DNA of 64,000 bases from Rhizobium sp. NXC14 (GTDB taxonomy: Bacteria; Pseudomonadota; Alphaproteobacteria; Rhizobiales; Rhizobiaceae), in the NCBI RefSeq assembly GCF_002117485.1, contig NZ_CP021032.1, positions 372,001 through 436,000 of the forward strand, given 5' to 3'. Under the pieces are notes generated by a model. The model was not told the origin of the DNA, ran no database searches, and saw only the letters and a list, made by a program, of their open reading frames with translations. Each line of letters begins with the position of its first letter. Position 1 is the first letter of the stretch. The translations under genes and the position numbers were made by a program. This document shows positions 1 through 9,409 of the stretch, one piece after another.

Positions 1-64
1 TCGCCGATGCTGGCACCCTGATTTTTTCCGAAATCGGTCGAAATTCCAAAGAGTTAAGGGAAAA

Positions 65-640
65 TCAGTGAGTAGCGATCGAGATGAGATAACATCTGGC
101 CTGGCCGTCGATATCAAGCGCAGCTATCGTCATATCCTCGATCAGCAGCGCGTCGCCGGCTGCAAGCGTCCCGGTCTCGCCCGACCGGCGGAATGACACC
201 ATGCCGCGGTGGCAGAGGAACAGGCATGTCGGCGATGGCAACGGCAGGCGCGTGGCGCCGTCGATGTCGATTCGGGCGAGGCTATGGGTGAGGCCGGCCC
301 GGCGCGTCATGACGTTGAGATCGGTGATCGCGCCGTCTTCGAGCCTGGCGGTGACGGGGACATCAGCCGGGAAGGCAAGAGGAGTGGTTTGTGTCGTCAG
401 CAGGACAGCAGCGCTGCCGTCGATCTCGAGCACCATGCCGTTGCCGTCGAGGACCGCCAGCGTCCGGTCGATGCCCGGGAAAATCGAAAACGGTCCGTCC
501 TCCGCGACCGCTGCCATGCTGATGCGCCAGTCGAAATCGTCGATCGGGGCGCCTGGCGGAGAGACGGCGATCTCCACCGTCTCTCCCTTGCCGTTCTTCC
601 ACGGCATGCGCTTGTGATCGCCGGCGCGCAGGATCCTCAT
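65..640 (-). CDS. hutD: HutD family protein of histidine utilisation
   Basis: This is a 191-residue cupin-fold protein of the HutD family, which accompanies hut operons in proteobacteria. The family is thought to tune or protect flux through the pathway, but no reaction is established. The N-terminus contains the family pattern RMPWKNGKGET followed by WRISMA and GPFSIFPGIDR. I start it at the ATG at 640, which gives the usual MRILRAGD opening; the longer open frame reaches into the hutU stop region. It begins 5 bp after the hutU stop, so it is the last gene of the leftward hut operon. The identification is firm; the molecular role is not known. Confidence 0.9.
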   Translation of the reverse strand: MRILRAGDHKRMPWKNGKGETVEIAVSPPGAPIDDFDWRISMAAVAEDGPFSIFPGIDRTLAVLDGNGMVLEIDGSAAVLLTTQTTPLAFPADVPVTARLEDGAITDLNVMTRRAGLTHSLARIDIDGATRLPLPSPTCLFLCHRGMVSFRRSGETGTLAAGDALLIEDMTIAALDIDGQARCYLISIATH

Positions 641-645
641 GAGGT

Positions 646-2319
646 TCAGTTTCCGAGGATGCCGGGCAGGCGCAGGCCCTTGTCCCGGGCGCAATCGAGG
701 GCGATGTCGTAGCCGGCATCGGCGTGGCGCATGACGCCGGTCGCGGGATCGTTCCAGAGCACGCGCTCGAGACGCTTTGCCGCATCATCCGTGCCGTCGG
801 CACAGATGACGACGCCGGAGTGCTGCGAGAAGCCCATGCCAACGCCGCCGCCGTGATGCAGCGACACCCAGGTGGCGCCAGAGGCGGTGTTGAGCAGGGC
901 GTTGAGCAGCGGCCAGTCTGAGACGGCGTCGGAGCCGTCCTTCATCGCCTCGGTTTCGCGGTTCGGCGAGGCGACCGAGCCGGAATCGAGGTGGTCGCGG
1001 CCGATGACGATCGGCGCGGAAAGCTCGCCGTTTTTGACCATTTCATTGAAGGCCAAAGCCAGGCGGTGACGATCGCCGAGGCCGACCCAGCAGATACGCG
1101 CCGGCAGGCCCTGGAAGGAAATGCGCTCCCTAGCCATGTCGAGCCAGTTGTGCAGGTGCTTGTTGTCGGGCAGCAGCTCCTTCACCTTGGCGTCGGTCTT
1201 GTAAATATCCTCCGGGTCGCCCGAGAGGGCTGCCCAGCGGAAGGGTCCGATGCCGCGGCAGAACAGCGGTCTTATATAGGCAGGCACGAAGCCGGGGAAG
1301 GCGAAGGCGTTTTCCAGGCCTTCATCCTTGGCGACCTGACGGATATTGTTGCCGTAGTCGAGTGTGGGAATGCCGGCGTTCCAGAAGGCGATCATCGCCT
1401 CGACATGCTCGCGCATCGAGGCGCGCGCCGCCTTTTCCACAGCCTTCGGATCGCTTTCGCGCTTAGCCTTCCACTCGGCCATAGTCCAGCCTTTCGGCAG
1501 GTAGCCGTTGATCGGATCATGCGCCGAGGTCTGGTCGGTGACGATGTCGGGGCGGATGCTGCGGCGAACCATTTCCGGCAGGATCTCGGCGGCATTGCCG
1601 AGCAGGCCGACGGACTTGGCTTCGCCTGCCTTCGTCCAGCGGTCGATCATCGCGAGTGCCTCGTCGAGCGTTTCGGCCTTGGCGTCGAGATAGCGGGTGC
1701 GCAGGCGGAAATCGATCGAATCCGGATTGCATTCGACGGCAAGGCAGCAAGCACCAGCCATGACGGCGGCGAGCGGCTGGGCGCCGCCCATGCCGCCGAG
1801 GCCCCCTGTCAGGATCCATTTGCCCTTGAGATTGCCGCCGTAGTGCTGGCGGCCGGCCTCGACGAAGGTCTCGTAGGTGCCCTGCACGATGCCCTGCGTG
1901 CCGATATAGATCCACGAACCGGCCGTCATCTGGCCATACATGGCAAGACCCTTCTTGTCCAACTCGTTGAAATGGTCCCAGGTCGCCCAATGCGGCACCA
2001 GATTGGAATTGGCGATCAGCACCCGCGGCGCATCCTTGTGGGTGCGGAAGACGCCGACCGGCTTGCCGGATTGGACGAGCAGGGTTTCCTCTTCCGTCAG
2101 CGTCTTCAGCGTCGCGACGATGCGGTCGAAATCCTCCCAGGTGCGCGCGGCGCGCCCGATGCCGCCATAGACGACGAGCTCGTTGGGATTTTCGGCGACG
2201 TCGGGATCGAGATTGTTCATCAGCATGCGCAACGGCGCTTCGGTCATCCAGCTCTTGGCATTGAGATCGTTGCCGCGGGGCGCGCGGATTTCACGGATAT
2301 TGTGGCGTGGATTGGTCAT
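646..2319 (-). CDS. hutU: Urocanate hydratase
   Basis: Urocanase catalyses the second step of histidine degradation in the cytoplasm, converting urocanate to imidazolone propionate with a tightly bound NAD+. The product is 557 residues, the normal length. It has the glycine-rich NAD-binding stretch [14 protein letters not shown] near residue 175, the conserved region around [10 protein letters not shown], and the C-terminal [16 protein letters not shown] signature. The ATG at 2319 is chosen because a good AGGGGA ribosome site lies about 7 bp upstream and the protein then opens [16 protein letters not shown], as in rhizobial homologues. It sits between hutG (30 bp upstream) and hutD in one operon. 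Confidence 0.98.
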   Translation of the reverse strand: MTNPRHNIREIRAPRGNDLNAKSWMTEAPLRMLMNNLDPDVAENPNELVVYGGIGRAARTWEDFDRIVATLKTLTEEETLLVQSGKPVGVFRTHKDAPRVLIANSNLVPHWATWDHFNELDKKGLAMYGQMTAGSWIYIGTQGIVQGTYETFVEAGRQHYGGNLKGKWILTGGLGGMGGAQPLAAVMAGACCLAVECNPDSIDFRLRTRYLDAKAETLDEALAMIDRWTKAGEAKSVGLLGNAAEILPEMVRRSIRPDIVTDQTSAHDPINGYLPKGWTMAEWKAKRESDPKAVEKAARASMREHVEAMIAFWNAGIPTLDYGNNIRQVAKDEGLENAFAFPGFVPAYIRPLFCRGIGPFRWAALSGDPEDIYKTDAKVKELLPDNKHLHNWLDMARERISFQGLPARICWVGLGDRHRLALAFNEMVKNGELSAPIVIGRDHLDSGSVASPNRETEAMKDGSDAVSDWPLLNALLNTASGATWVSLHHGGGVGMGFSQHSGVVICADGTDDAAKRLERVLWNDPATGVMRHADAGYDIALDCARDKGLRLPGILGN

Positions 2320-2349
2320 GGCTGTTCCCCTGTTCTCAGGTTTCAATCG

Positions 2350-3153
2350 TCAGCGTTTCAGGCCCGGTGCGATCTGTTCGATGCGCATCAGAATGTCTTT
2401 GAGATGAATGCGAAGCCTGTCGGCCTTGGCGGCGTCATAGGCGAAGGGCGGCGTCTCGGTCTGCAGATGGGTCCATTGCGCGAGCTCCATCTGGATCGCA
2501 TGCACGCCCGTCTCGGGCCGGCCGTAGTGGCGAGTCGTCCAGCCCCCCTTGAAGCGGCCGTTGAGCACGCTGTCGTAACCTTCGGCAGCTTGCGTGACGG
2601 TGAGCGTCGCCTGCTCGATGGCGCTGTCGCAGGTCCTGCCCATGTCGGTGCCGATATTGAAATCCGGCAGCTTGCCTTCGAACAGGAAAGGAATATGCGA
2701 GCGGATCGAGTGGCAATCGTAGAGGATCGCCACGCCATGGATTGCCCTGACGCGTTCGATCTCGGCGGCAAGGGCGGCATGATAGGGCGCATGGAAATCC
2801 CTGAGCCGCGCCGCGATATCGGCCTCGTCAGGCGCCTGCCCATCCTTCCAGATCGGTCTGCCGTCGAAGTCCGTTTCGGGAACGAGACCGGTGGTGTTCT
2901 GGCCGGGATAAAGACTGACGCCGGCTGGATCGCGGTTGGCGTCGATCACGTAGCGATGGAAGGTGGCACGCACGGTCGTGATGTTGTCGACCAGCCCGTC
3001 ATAGAGGTGGTGGATGTGCCAGTCGGTATCGGCGAGGATACGGCCATTGTCGTTGAGGCGGTCGGCGATGTCGGGCGGCACCTCGGTGCCGGTGTGGGGG
3101 AAGCCGAGGATGATCGGCGAGGTGCCCTGGCGGGTTTCGTATGGTGCGGTCAT
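2350..3153 (-). CDS. hutG: N-formylglutamate deformylase (amidohydrolase)
   Basis: HutG hydrolyses N-formyl-L-glutamate to glutamate and formate. This is the last step of the five-step hut route, and the presence of HutF in the same cluster supports that route. The 267-residue protein shows the N-formylglutamate amidohydrolase features FPHTGTEVP near the start, DTDWHIHHLYDG, the internal IDANRDP, and YDCHSIRSHIPFLFEG. Start is the ATG at 3153; an in-frame TTG two codons upstream is a weaker choice. It is separated from hutH by about 235 bp that hold a palindromic repeat element, whereas most other genes of this operon are tightly spaced. Confidence 0.96.
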   Translation of the reverse strand: MTAPYETRQGTSPIILGFPHTGTEVPPDIADRLNDNGRILADTDWHIHHLYDGLVDNITTVRATFHRYVIDANRDPAGVSLYPGQNTTGLVPETDFDGRPIWKDGQAPDEADIAARLRDFHAPYHAALAAEIERVRAIHGVAILYDCHSIRSHIPFLFEGKLPDFNIGTDMGRTCDSAIEQATLTVTQAAEGYDSVLNGRFKGGWTTRHYGRPETGVHAIQMELAQWTHLQTETPPFAYDAAKADRLRIHLKDILMRIEQIAPGLKR

Positions 3154-3179
3154 GGGCAAAGCGCTCCGGCGTTGCGGGC

Positions 3180-3388
3180 GTTACCCCCCTCTGTCCTGCC
3201 GGACCCGGGGTCGAGCCGCGGGTCTCGACCCGTCCTTCGGACCCCCACAAGGGGGAAGATCGACCCGCGGATGGGGCTGTGCCAAACAATTAATATTGGA
3301 GCGAGCGGCTCCGCCCAGCCGATCTCCCCACCTGTGGGGGAGATGCCCGACAGGGCAGCGGGGGGTGCAAAGTGCGCAGACATCACCA
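3180..3388. repeat. Rhizobial intergenic palindromic repeat between hutH and hutG
   Basis: The gap between hutG and hutH consists of nested palindromes. ATCTCCCC at 3322-3329 pairs with GGGGAGAT at 3337-3344. TGCCC and GGGCA pair at 3344-3357. A CCGCGGGTC / GACCCGCGG pair lies around 3216-3279. The motif of a GGGGAGAT stem followed by GCCCGACAGGGC is of the kind dispersed between genes in Rhizobium and Agrobacterium genomes (RIME-like elements). It lies inside a polycistronic unit, so on the RNA it would form strong hairpins that may affect expression of hutG-hutU-hutD relative to hutI-hutH. The family name is from memory. Confidence 0.75.
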
Positions 3389-4924
3389 TCAACCCTCCAA
3401 AACCGGCAAAATGCCTGTCGAAACTGAATCATTCAGCGCCCCCGTCGCCACCAGTGCGGCGGCGGCGGCGAGATCCCCCGCCAAGTAACGATCACTCTCG
3501 AGGCTCGGCACCTGGGCGCGGATCGCAGCGATCGCCTTCAAAAGCTCCGGGCTCGTCGACAGCGGCGCGCGCAGTTCGACGCCCTGGGCTGCCGTCAGCG
3601 CCTCGATGCCGATGATGGCGAATAGGTTTTCGGTCATGCCGAGCAGGCGCCGGGCGCCGTGGCAGGCCATGGAGACATGGTCTTCCTGATTAGCAGAGGT
3701 CGGTGTCGAATCGACCGAGGCCGGGTGCGACATCTGCTTGTTCTCCGACATCAGCGCCGCCGAGGTGACCTCGGCGATCATAAGGCCGGAATTCAGGCCC
3801 GGCTTCCTGGCGAGGAAGGCCGGCAGGCCATAGGAGAGGGTGGGGTCGACGAGCAACGCAATGCGGCGCTGCGAGATCGCGCCGATCTCGCAGATGGCGA
3901 GCGCGATCTGGTCGGCGGCGAAGGCGACGGGTTCGGCGTGGAAATTGCCGCCAGAGACGACGGAATTATCCGAGAGCACCAGCGGATTGTCGGTGACCGC
4001 ATTGGCTTCGATCTCCAGCGTGCGGGCGACCGCGCGCAAGAGATCGAGGCAGGCGCCGTCGACCTGCGGCTGGCAGCGGATGCAATAGGGGTCCTGCACC
4101 CGCTCGTCGCCCTCGATATGGCTCTGGCGGATGATGGAGTTTTCGAGCAGGCCGCGCAGGGCTGCTGCCGTGTCGATCTGCCCCTTATGGCCGCGCAGTG
4201 TATGGATATCGGCATGGAAGGGCGCCGAGGAGCCCATGGCCGCATCCGTGGACATGGCGCCCGTGATCAAGGCGGATTGGGCGGCGCGATGGGCGCGGAA
4301 CAGGCCGGCGAGCGCCAGCGCCGTCGAGGCTTGGGTGCCGTTGATCAGCGCCAGGCCCTCCTTGGCGGCGAGCACGACCGGTTTCAGCCCGGAGCGTTCG
4401 AGGGCTTCAGCGCCGGAAAGGCGTTCGCCGTCGAAAAAGGCTTCGGCCTCGCCCATCATGACCGCCGCCATATGGGCGAGCGGCGCAAGATCGCCGGAAG
4501 CGCCGACCGAACCCTTTTCCGGGATCAGCGGGATGACGCCCTTATCCAGCATGCCTTCGATTAGCCGCACCAGTTCCAGACGCACGCCGGAGGCGCCGCG
4601 CCCGAGCGAGACGAGCTTCAGCGCCATGATCAGGCGCACGATATTCTCCGGCAGCGGCGCCCCGACGCCGCAACAATGAGACAAGATGAGATTGCGCTGC
4701 AGGGTGGCGACATCGGCGCTGTCGATCTTGATCGAGGCAAGTTTGCCGAAGCCGGTATTGATGCCATAGACCGGCGCGTTGCCGGCGGCGATCTCGGCAA
4801 TGCGGGCGGCGGCCTTGTTTATGCCGGCATCGAAAGCGGGATCGAGTCTTGCCGGCTCGCCCGTCCAGTAAATAGTCTCGAGGTCGTTGAGCGAGACGGT
4901 GCCCGGGTGGAGGGTGATGGTCAT
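3389..4924 (-). CDS. hutH: Histidine ammonia-lyase (catalytic copy)
   Basis: Histidase removes ammonia from L-histidine to give trans-urocanate, the first step of the pathway. The 511-residue protein is full length and has the catalytic set: Tyr53 in VYGINTGFG, the MIO-forming Ala142-Ser143-Gly144 in [14 protein letters not shown], Asn in LINGTQAS, the Tyr in [12 protein letters not shown], and Glu in NQEDHVSM. The ATG at 4924 overlaps the hutI stop in an ATGA arrangement (4921-4924), so the two are translationally coupled. A paralogue lacking the MIO triad lies at 12.6-14.1 kb. This copy is the one expected to supply the activity. Confidence 0.98.
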   Translation of the reverse strand: MTITLHPGTVSLNDLETIYWTGEPARLDPAFDAGINKAAARIAEIAAGNAPVYGINTGFGKLASIKIDSADVATLQRNLILSHCCGVGAPLPENIVRLIMALKLVSLGRGASGVRLELVRLIEGMLDKGVIPLIPEKGSVGASGDLAPLAHMAAVMMGEAEAFFDGERLSGAEALERSGLKPVVLAAKEGLALINGTQASTALALAGLFRAHRAAQSALITGAMSTDAAMGSSAPFHADIHTLRGHKGQIDTAAALRGLLENSIIRQSHIEGDERVQDPYCIRCQPQVDGACLDLLRAVARTLEIEANAVTDNPLVLSDNSVVSGGNFHAEPVAFAADQIALAICEIGAISQRRIALLVDPTLSYGLPAFLARKPGLNSGLMIAEVTSAALMSENKQMSHPASVDSTPTSANQEDHVSMACHGARRLLGMTENLFAIIGIEALTAAQGVELRAPLSTSPELLKAIAAIRAQVPSLESDRYLAGDLAAAAALVATGALNDSVSTGILPVLEG

Positions 4925-6183
4925 CGACCGTTCCTTTCGCCCTTGAAGATACGCGCATGAAGCGGGTTGAAGCCGATGCGGTAGACGAGCTCGGCGAGGG
5001 TTTCGACATTCCAGACGGCGAGATCGGCTGACTTGCCGGGCTCGATCGTTCCGGTCTCGGCGATGAGGCCGAGAGCGCGGGCGCCTTCGCGGGTGGCGCC
5101 GGCGATGCATTCCTCGACGGTGAGCCCGAACAGCGTCGCCGACATGTTCATGGTCAGCAGCATCGAGGTCAGCGGCGAGGTGCCGGGATTGCAGTCTGTG
5201 GCGATCGCGATCGGCACGCCGGCCCGGCGCAGCGCCTCGACCGGCGGCTTCTGCTTCTCATGGATGGCGTAGAAGGCGCCGGGCAGGAGCACGGCGACAG
5301 TGCCGGCAGCCGCCATCGCGGCAACGCCATCATCGTCGAGATATTCGAGATGATCGGCTGAAAGCGCGCCGTATGACGCAGCAAGCTTGGCGCCGCCGAG
5401 ATTGGAGAGCTGTTCGGCATGCAGCTTGACCGGCAGGCCGAGCGCCTTCGCCTTGTCGAAGACCCGGGCGATCTCGGTCGTGGAAAAGGCGATGCCCTCG
5501 CAGAACCCGTCGACGGCATCGGCGAGGCCGAGATTATACATGTCGTCGAGGCCGGGCAGCACGACATCGTCGAGATAGTCGCCGTTGCGGCCTTTGTATT
5601 CCACCGGCGTCGCATGCGCGCCGAGATAGCTGGTGGCGACGCGCACCGGTCTGATATGACCGAGAAGGCGCGCGCTCTGCAGCATTTTCACTTCGCCGGC
5701 CCGGTTCAGCCCGTAGCCGGACTTCACTTCGATCGTCGTGACACCCTCGGCAAGCAGCGTATCGAGCCGCGGCAGCGCTTCGGCGACGAGGTCTTCGACC
5801 GACAGCGCATTGGTGGCCTTCACCGAGGACACGATGCCGCCGCCGGCGCGGGCGATTTCTTCGTAGGTCGCGCCGGCAAGGCGCATCTCGAATTCGCGGG
5901 CGCGATTGCCGCCGTGAACGATGTGGGTGTGGCAGTCGACGAGACCGGGGGTGACCCAGCGGCCTTCGAGATCCACGATCTCGGATTTCTCGATGGCGGA
6001 TGCCGGCAATTCGCTTTCGACGCCGGCAAAGGCGATACAGCCCCCTCCAGTCAGCACGGCGCCTTTTTCGATGATGCCGAGACCTGCTCTGTCGGGCGCC
6101 AGCGTCGCAAGTCGCGCATTTCGCCACAGCACCGGCCGGATATCGGCGGATGGGGTACCCTCAGAAAAATTGTTCCCGCTCAT
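4921..6183 (-). CDS. hutI: Imidazolonepropionase
   Basis: HutI hydrolyses 4-imidazolone-5-propionate to N-formimino-L-glutamate, step three of the pathway. It is a 420-residue metal-dependent amidohydrolase with the metal motif [11 protein letters not shown] near residue 85, [17 protein letters not shown] and the late [10 protein letters not shown] containing the catalytic Asp. It is the first gene of the leftward hut unit and diverges from hutF across 121 bp. That spacer holds a HutC-type palindrome. Confidence 0.97.
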   Translation of the reverse strand: MSGNNFSEGTPSADIRPVLWRNARLATLAPDRAGLGIIEKGAVLTGGGCIAFAGVESELPASAIEKSEIVDLEGRWVTPGLVDCHTHIVHGGNRAREFEMRLAGATYEEIARAGGGIVSSVKATNALSVEDLVAEALPRLDTLLAEGVTTIEVKSGYGLNRAGEVKMLQSARLLGHIRPVRVATSYLGAHATPVEYKGRNGDYLDDVVLPGLDDMYNLGLADAVDGFCEGIAFSTTEIARVFDKAKALGLPVKLHAEQLSNLGGAKLAASYGALSADHLEYLDDDGVAAMAAAGTVAVLLPGAFYAIHEKQKPPVEALRRAGVPIAIATDCNPGTSPLTSMLLTMNMSATLFGLTVEECIAGATREGARALGLIAETGTIEPGKSADLAVWNVETLAELVYRIGFNPLHARIFKGERNGR

Positions 6184-6212
6184 CAGCTATGCGCCTTTCC
6201 TTATGCCGAAAC

Positions 6213-6224
6213 ATGTATATACAT
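6213..6224. promoter_or_regulatory. Candidate HutC operator between hutI and hutF
   Basis: The divergent spacer contains the perfect palindrome ATGTATATACAT. Its core TGTA-TA-TACA fits the TGTA-N2-TACA pattern described for HutC repressors in Pseudomonas. It lies 30 bp from the hutI start and 81 bp from the hutF start, where one repressor could control both directions. Which of the two GntR/HutC proteins encoded nearby binds here is not known. Confidence 0.65.
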
Positions 6225-6304
6225 AATCAACAGGTGACAAGAGAAATTTTGCGCGCTTTTCTGGAAAAGAAAGATCGGCGGCGCGGCAGGAGGAGAAGAA
6301 GGCC

Positions 6305-7651
6305 ATGACCATACTTCACGCGGAGACGGCGCTGACGTCGCAAGGCTGGCGGAAGAACGTGCGGCTGACGCTCGAAGAAGGTCGCATCGCCCGGGTCGAG
6401 CCCGACGCTGCCGCAGCACCCGGCAATGAGCGCCATGCCCTGATCGTTCCCGCCATGGGCAACCTGCACAGCCATGCCTTCCAGCGAGCGATGGCCGGCC
6501 TTGCCGAAGTGCGGGGGCCTGCCAGTGACAGCTTCTGGAGCTGGCGCACGGTCATGTACAAGTTCGCCCTGGCGATGACGCCCGATCATGTCGAAGCAGT
6601 CGCCGCCAAGCTCTATGCCGAGATGCTGGAGGCGGGCTATTCCCGTGTCGGCGAATTCCACTATCTCCACCATGACAAGGATGGCGGCGCTTATGCCAAT
6701 ATCGCCGAGCTTGCCGAACGCATCGGTGCTGCGAGCGAAGAGACCGGCATCGGCCTGACGCTTCTGCCCGTCTTTTATGCCCATTCCGGCTTCGGTGGTG
6801 CCGCGCCGATTGAAGGCCAGCGACGCTTCATCAATTCGCTGGAAAGCTTCGAAAGGCTGATGGATGGGTGCCGTGTGGTGACCGGCCGGCTCGACGGCGC
6901 CGAACTCGGGCTGGCGCCGCACAGCTTGCGGGCCGCCACTCCCGAGGAGTTGGCGAAGCTTGTGCCGATGGCGGGCGACGGGCCGATCCACATCCATGTC
7001 GCCGAACAGGTGAAGGAGGTCGAGGACTGCATTGCCTGGTCCGGCGCGCGGCCGGTGGAATGGCTGCTCGATCATGCGCCGGTCGATCAGCGCTGGTGCT
7101 TCATCCATGCAACGCATATGACCGAGGACGAGACGCGGCGGATGGCGAAGAGCGGGGCGATTGCCGGCCTCTGCCCGATCACCGAAGCCAATCTCGGCGA
7201 CGGCGCCTTTGCCGCGCCGCTCTTCCTCGAAGAGGGCGGCCGTTACGGTATCGGTTCGGATTCAAACGTGCGGATTTCCCTGCCGGAGGAATTGCGCCAA
7301 CTCGAATATTCGCAGCGCCTGGCGTTGCGCGCCCGCAATGTCGTCGCGGCACCTGGCGGATCGACGGCGCTTTCGCTATTCACCCACGCACTTGCTGGCG
7401 GCTCCGGCGCGCTGAAAGCGCCGGCCGGCCTCGTCGAGGGTCATCACGCCGATCTCGTTTCGCTCGATACGTCAGCCGTTCCTTACCTCTCGGGCGATCA
7501 GATCCTCGATCACTGGCTGTTTGCCGGCGGCGTTTCCGTCGATTGCGTGTGGGCGCGCGGCTTTAAGCAGGTGGAAGGCGGCCGCCATCGCGAGCGCGAC
7601 GCAATCGACCGGCGGTTCCTTGCCGCAATGGGCGAGTTGCTGGCTGCCTGA
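6305..7651 (+). CDS. hutF: Formimidoylglutamate deiminase
   Basis: HutF deiminates N-formimino-L-glutamate to N-formyl-L-glutamate and ammonia, the step that defines the five-step hut route. The 448-residue amidohydrolase shows the N-terminal metal-binding NLHSHAFQRAMAGL, then IHIHVAEQVKEVEDC, CFIHATHM and the C-terminal GIGSDSNVRISLPEELRQLEY, all typical of HutF. It reads divergently from hutI and is followed 54 bp later by hutC, with which it probably forms an operon. Its product is the substrate of HutG at 2350-3153. Confidence 0.97.
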   Translation: MTILHAETALTSQGWRKNVRLTLEEGRIARVEPDAAAAPGNERHALIVPAMGNLHSHAFQRAMAGLAEVRGPASDSFWSWRTVMYKFALAMTPDHVEAVAAKLYAEMLEAGYSRVGEFHYLHHDKDGGAYANIAELAERIGAASEETGIGLTLLPVFYAHSGFGGAAPIEGQRRFINSLESFERLMDGCRVVTGRLDGAELGLAPHSLRAATPEELAKLVPMAGDGPIHIHVAEQVKEVEDCIAWSGARPVEWLLDHAPVDQRWCFIHATHMTEDETRRMAKSGAIAGLCPITEANLGDGAFAAPLFLEEGGRYGIGSDSNVRISLPEELRQLEYSQRLALRARNVVAAPGGSTALSLFTHALAGGSGALKAPAGLVEGHHADLVSLDTSAVPYLSGDQILDHWLFAGGVSVDCVWARGFKQVEGGRHRERDAIDRRFLAAMGELLAA

Positions 7652-7705
7652 AAAAGCACTTTTCCTTTCAAGGCATTCGATCTAGACCGGAGAACCAATC
7701 GGAAC

Positions 7706-8434
7706 GTGGCGATGAACCAAAGCAGGGATCTGACCTTGCACCAGCGCATCCTGGGCGAGATCGAGGGGCGTATCGTCTCGGGCGAATGGCCACCGGGGCA
7801 TCGTATTCCCTTCGAGGTCGACCTCGCCACGCAGTATGACTGCTCGCGTATGACGGTGAACAAGGTGCTGACTCAGCTCGCCAAGGCGGGCCTGATCGAG
7901 CGCCGCAAGAAATCCGGCAGCTTCGTCACCCAGCCGCAGGCGCAATCGGCCGTGCTCGAAATCCACGACATCAAGGCTGAGGTGCAGTCGCTGAACCTGC
8001 CTTATTCCTATGCGCTTTCGAAGAAGGCGAGCCGCAAGGCGAAAGCGGAAGACAGAAGCCGGCTGGAACTGCCCGTGGCGTCTTCGGTCGTCGAGGTGGT
8101 CTGCGTCCACAATGCCGGGGCGCGGCCCTTCTGCCTCGAGGAGAGGCTGATCAGCCTTGAAACCGTGCCTGAGGCCGCCGATGCCGATTTTCTGACGGTG
8201 GCGCCGGGGCCGTGGCTGCTTGGCCAGGTGCCGTGGAGCACGGCCGAACACCGGATCCACGCGGTCTCCGCCAGTGCCGAGGTGGCCGCGGCGCTCGACA
8301 TTCCGCGCAACACTGCCTGCCTGGTAGTCGAACGCCGCACCTGGAGCGGCGCCGGTCCGGTGACCCACGTCCGTTTCACCTATCCGGGCGATCGCCACGC
8401 CCTGGTGGCGCGATTCACGCCGGCCTCGCAGTAG
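7706..8434 (+). CDS. hutC: Histidine utilisation repressor, GntR/HutC family
   Basis: This is a 242-residue GntR-type repressor. The N-terminal winged helix includes GEWPPGHRIPFEVDLATQYDCSRMTVNKVLTQLAKAGLIERRKKSGSFV in the segment around residues 26-75, followed by a UbiC-like ligand domain that in HutC senses urocanate. The ligand domain contains WLLGQVPWSTAEHRI and ends ERRTWS...THVRFTYPGDRH, typical of HutC. The start is either the GTG at 7706 or the ATG at 7712. It follows hutF and most likely represses the hutIH/hutF region through the palindrome at 6213-6224. A second HutC-like gene converges on it. Confidence 0.92.
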   Translation: MAMNQSRDLTLHQRILGEIEGRIVSGEWPPGHRIPFEVDLATQYDCSRMTVNKVLTQLAKAGLIERRKKSGSFVTQPQAQSAVLEIHDIKAEVQSLNLPYSYALSKKASRKAKAEDRSRLELPVASSVVEVVCVHNAGARPFCLEERLISLETVPEAADADFLTVAPGPWLLGQVPWSTAEHRIHAVSASAEVAAALDIPRNTACLVVERRTWSGAGPVTHVRFTYPGDRHALVARFTPASQ

Positions 8435-8461
8435 GTTCCATATACAAGATGGCGAGTGCTT

Positions 8462-9217
8462 TCACTCTTCGAACATCTTGCCGCTGCGTGCTTCGAGCCG
8501 ATAACGATAGCCGGGATAGACGAGGCGGGCGGTCGAGACCACCTGTTTTGCCGACCATGTGCGCCGGCGGATCGTCAGGCACGGCTCGGTCTTGAGAATA
8601 GTGAGCAGCTTGCATTCCCAGGCCTGCGGCATCGCCGCCTCGACGACATGCTCGGAGCCGCTGAGCGGGGCGGCCGCCGTCAGATAGGCGTTCGGCGTCA
8701 GCGTCGTGAAGTCCTGCTTGAGATAGTCGGGAGCGGCTTCCGGATGGACAAAACGGTCCTCGATCTGCACCGGAACGCCGTTTTCGCTGTGCACGATCAG
8801 CGAGTGGAAGACCGCCGCGCCGATTTCAAGTTCCAAGCTGTCAGCGATCTCGGGAGAGGCGGTTTCCTGGGCAAGAATGACGACAGACGCCTCATGAACA
8901 TGGCCGCGTTCGGCGATCTCCTCGGCGATGTTGCGCACCTCGAACAGCGCCGAATAGCCCTTGCGCTCGGCGACGAAGGAGCCGACACCCTGGATGCGGA
9001 CGAGTTCGCCCTCGTTGGCAAGTTCGCGCAGCGCCCGGTTGGCGGTCATCTTGCTGACGCCGAGCTCGACGACCAGTTCGTTTTCCGAGGGAACGCGGTA
9101 TTTCGGCGGCCATTCACCACTGTGGATGCGGTCGAGGATCACCTGTTTGACGCCGGCATAGAGCGGCGTGCTGTCATTTCCTGCCAGGTCGCGTTTCATC
9201 TCGTCGGAACGCTTCAT
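8462..9217 (-). CDS. Second HutC-like GntR regulator
   Basis: This 251-residue protein has the same architecture as the preceding HutC: a GntR winged helix (YRVPSENELVVELGVSKMTANRALRELANEGELVRIQGVGSFV) and a UbiC-type effector domain with the HutC ending IRRRTWSAKQVVSTARLVYPGYRYRLE. It is clearly a different protein from the neighbour. It converges with hutC (27 bp between stops) and diverges from the amino-acid ABC operon at 9410, so it probably controls that operon. The effector may be urocanate or a related compound. Start is the ATG at 9217; an internal ATG at 9199 is possible. Confidence 0.88.
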   Translation of the reverse strand: MKRSDEMKRDLAGNDSTPLYAGVKQVILDRIHSGEWPPKYRVPSENELVVELGVSKMTANRALRELANEGELVRIQGVGSFVAERKGYSALFEVRNIAEEIAERGHVHEASVVILAQETASPEIADSLELEIGAAVFHSLIVHSENGVPVQIEDRFVHPEAAPDYLKQDFTTLTPNAYLTAAAPLSGSEHVVEAAMPQAWECKLLTILKTEPCLTIRRRTWSAKQVVSTARLVYPGYRYRLEARSGKMFEE

Positions 9218-9289
9218 TGCCTATTCCTTTTGCACGGATGCAATTCGCCATATAAATCGACTTTTCTCTTGCATATCACAAATTTTCTC

Positions 9290-9303
9290 ATATGGTACCA
9301 TAT
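9290..9303. promoter_or_regulatory. Palindromic operator candidate before the histidine-type ABC operon
   Basis: The perfect 14-bp palindrome ATATGGTACCATAT lies in the 192-bp divergent spacer between the second HutC-like gene and the ABC operon. It is followed directly by ACA, giving CCATATACAA. The same CCATATACAA string recurs at about 8440-8450 between the two convergent regulator genes. Position and symmetry suggest a GntR operator; binding is inferred. Confidence 0.5.
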
Positions 9304-9409
9304 ACAACCTCCCGAACAGTCCTCGACGAAAAAATAGGACGGAACGGGCAAGCCGGCGGAGATCGGCGGTGCCGCAAGGTCTGTTTCAACTCCAGAGGAG
9401 AATTCATCG

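Noticed and set aside
1..64. A gene end at the left edge
   Set aside because: Too little sequence remains after the hutD stop to support any call.
991..3615. An 874-codon open frame on the + strand
   Set aside because: Antisense to hutU, hutG and the end of hutH, with no recognisable domain.
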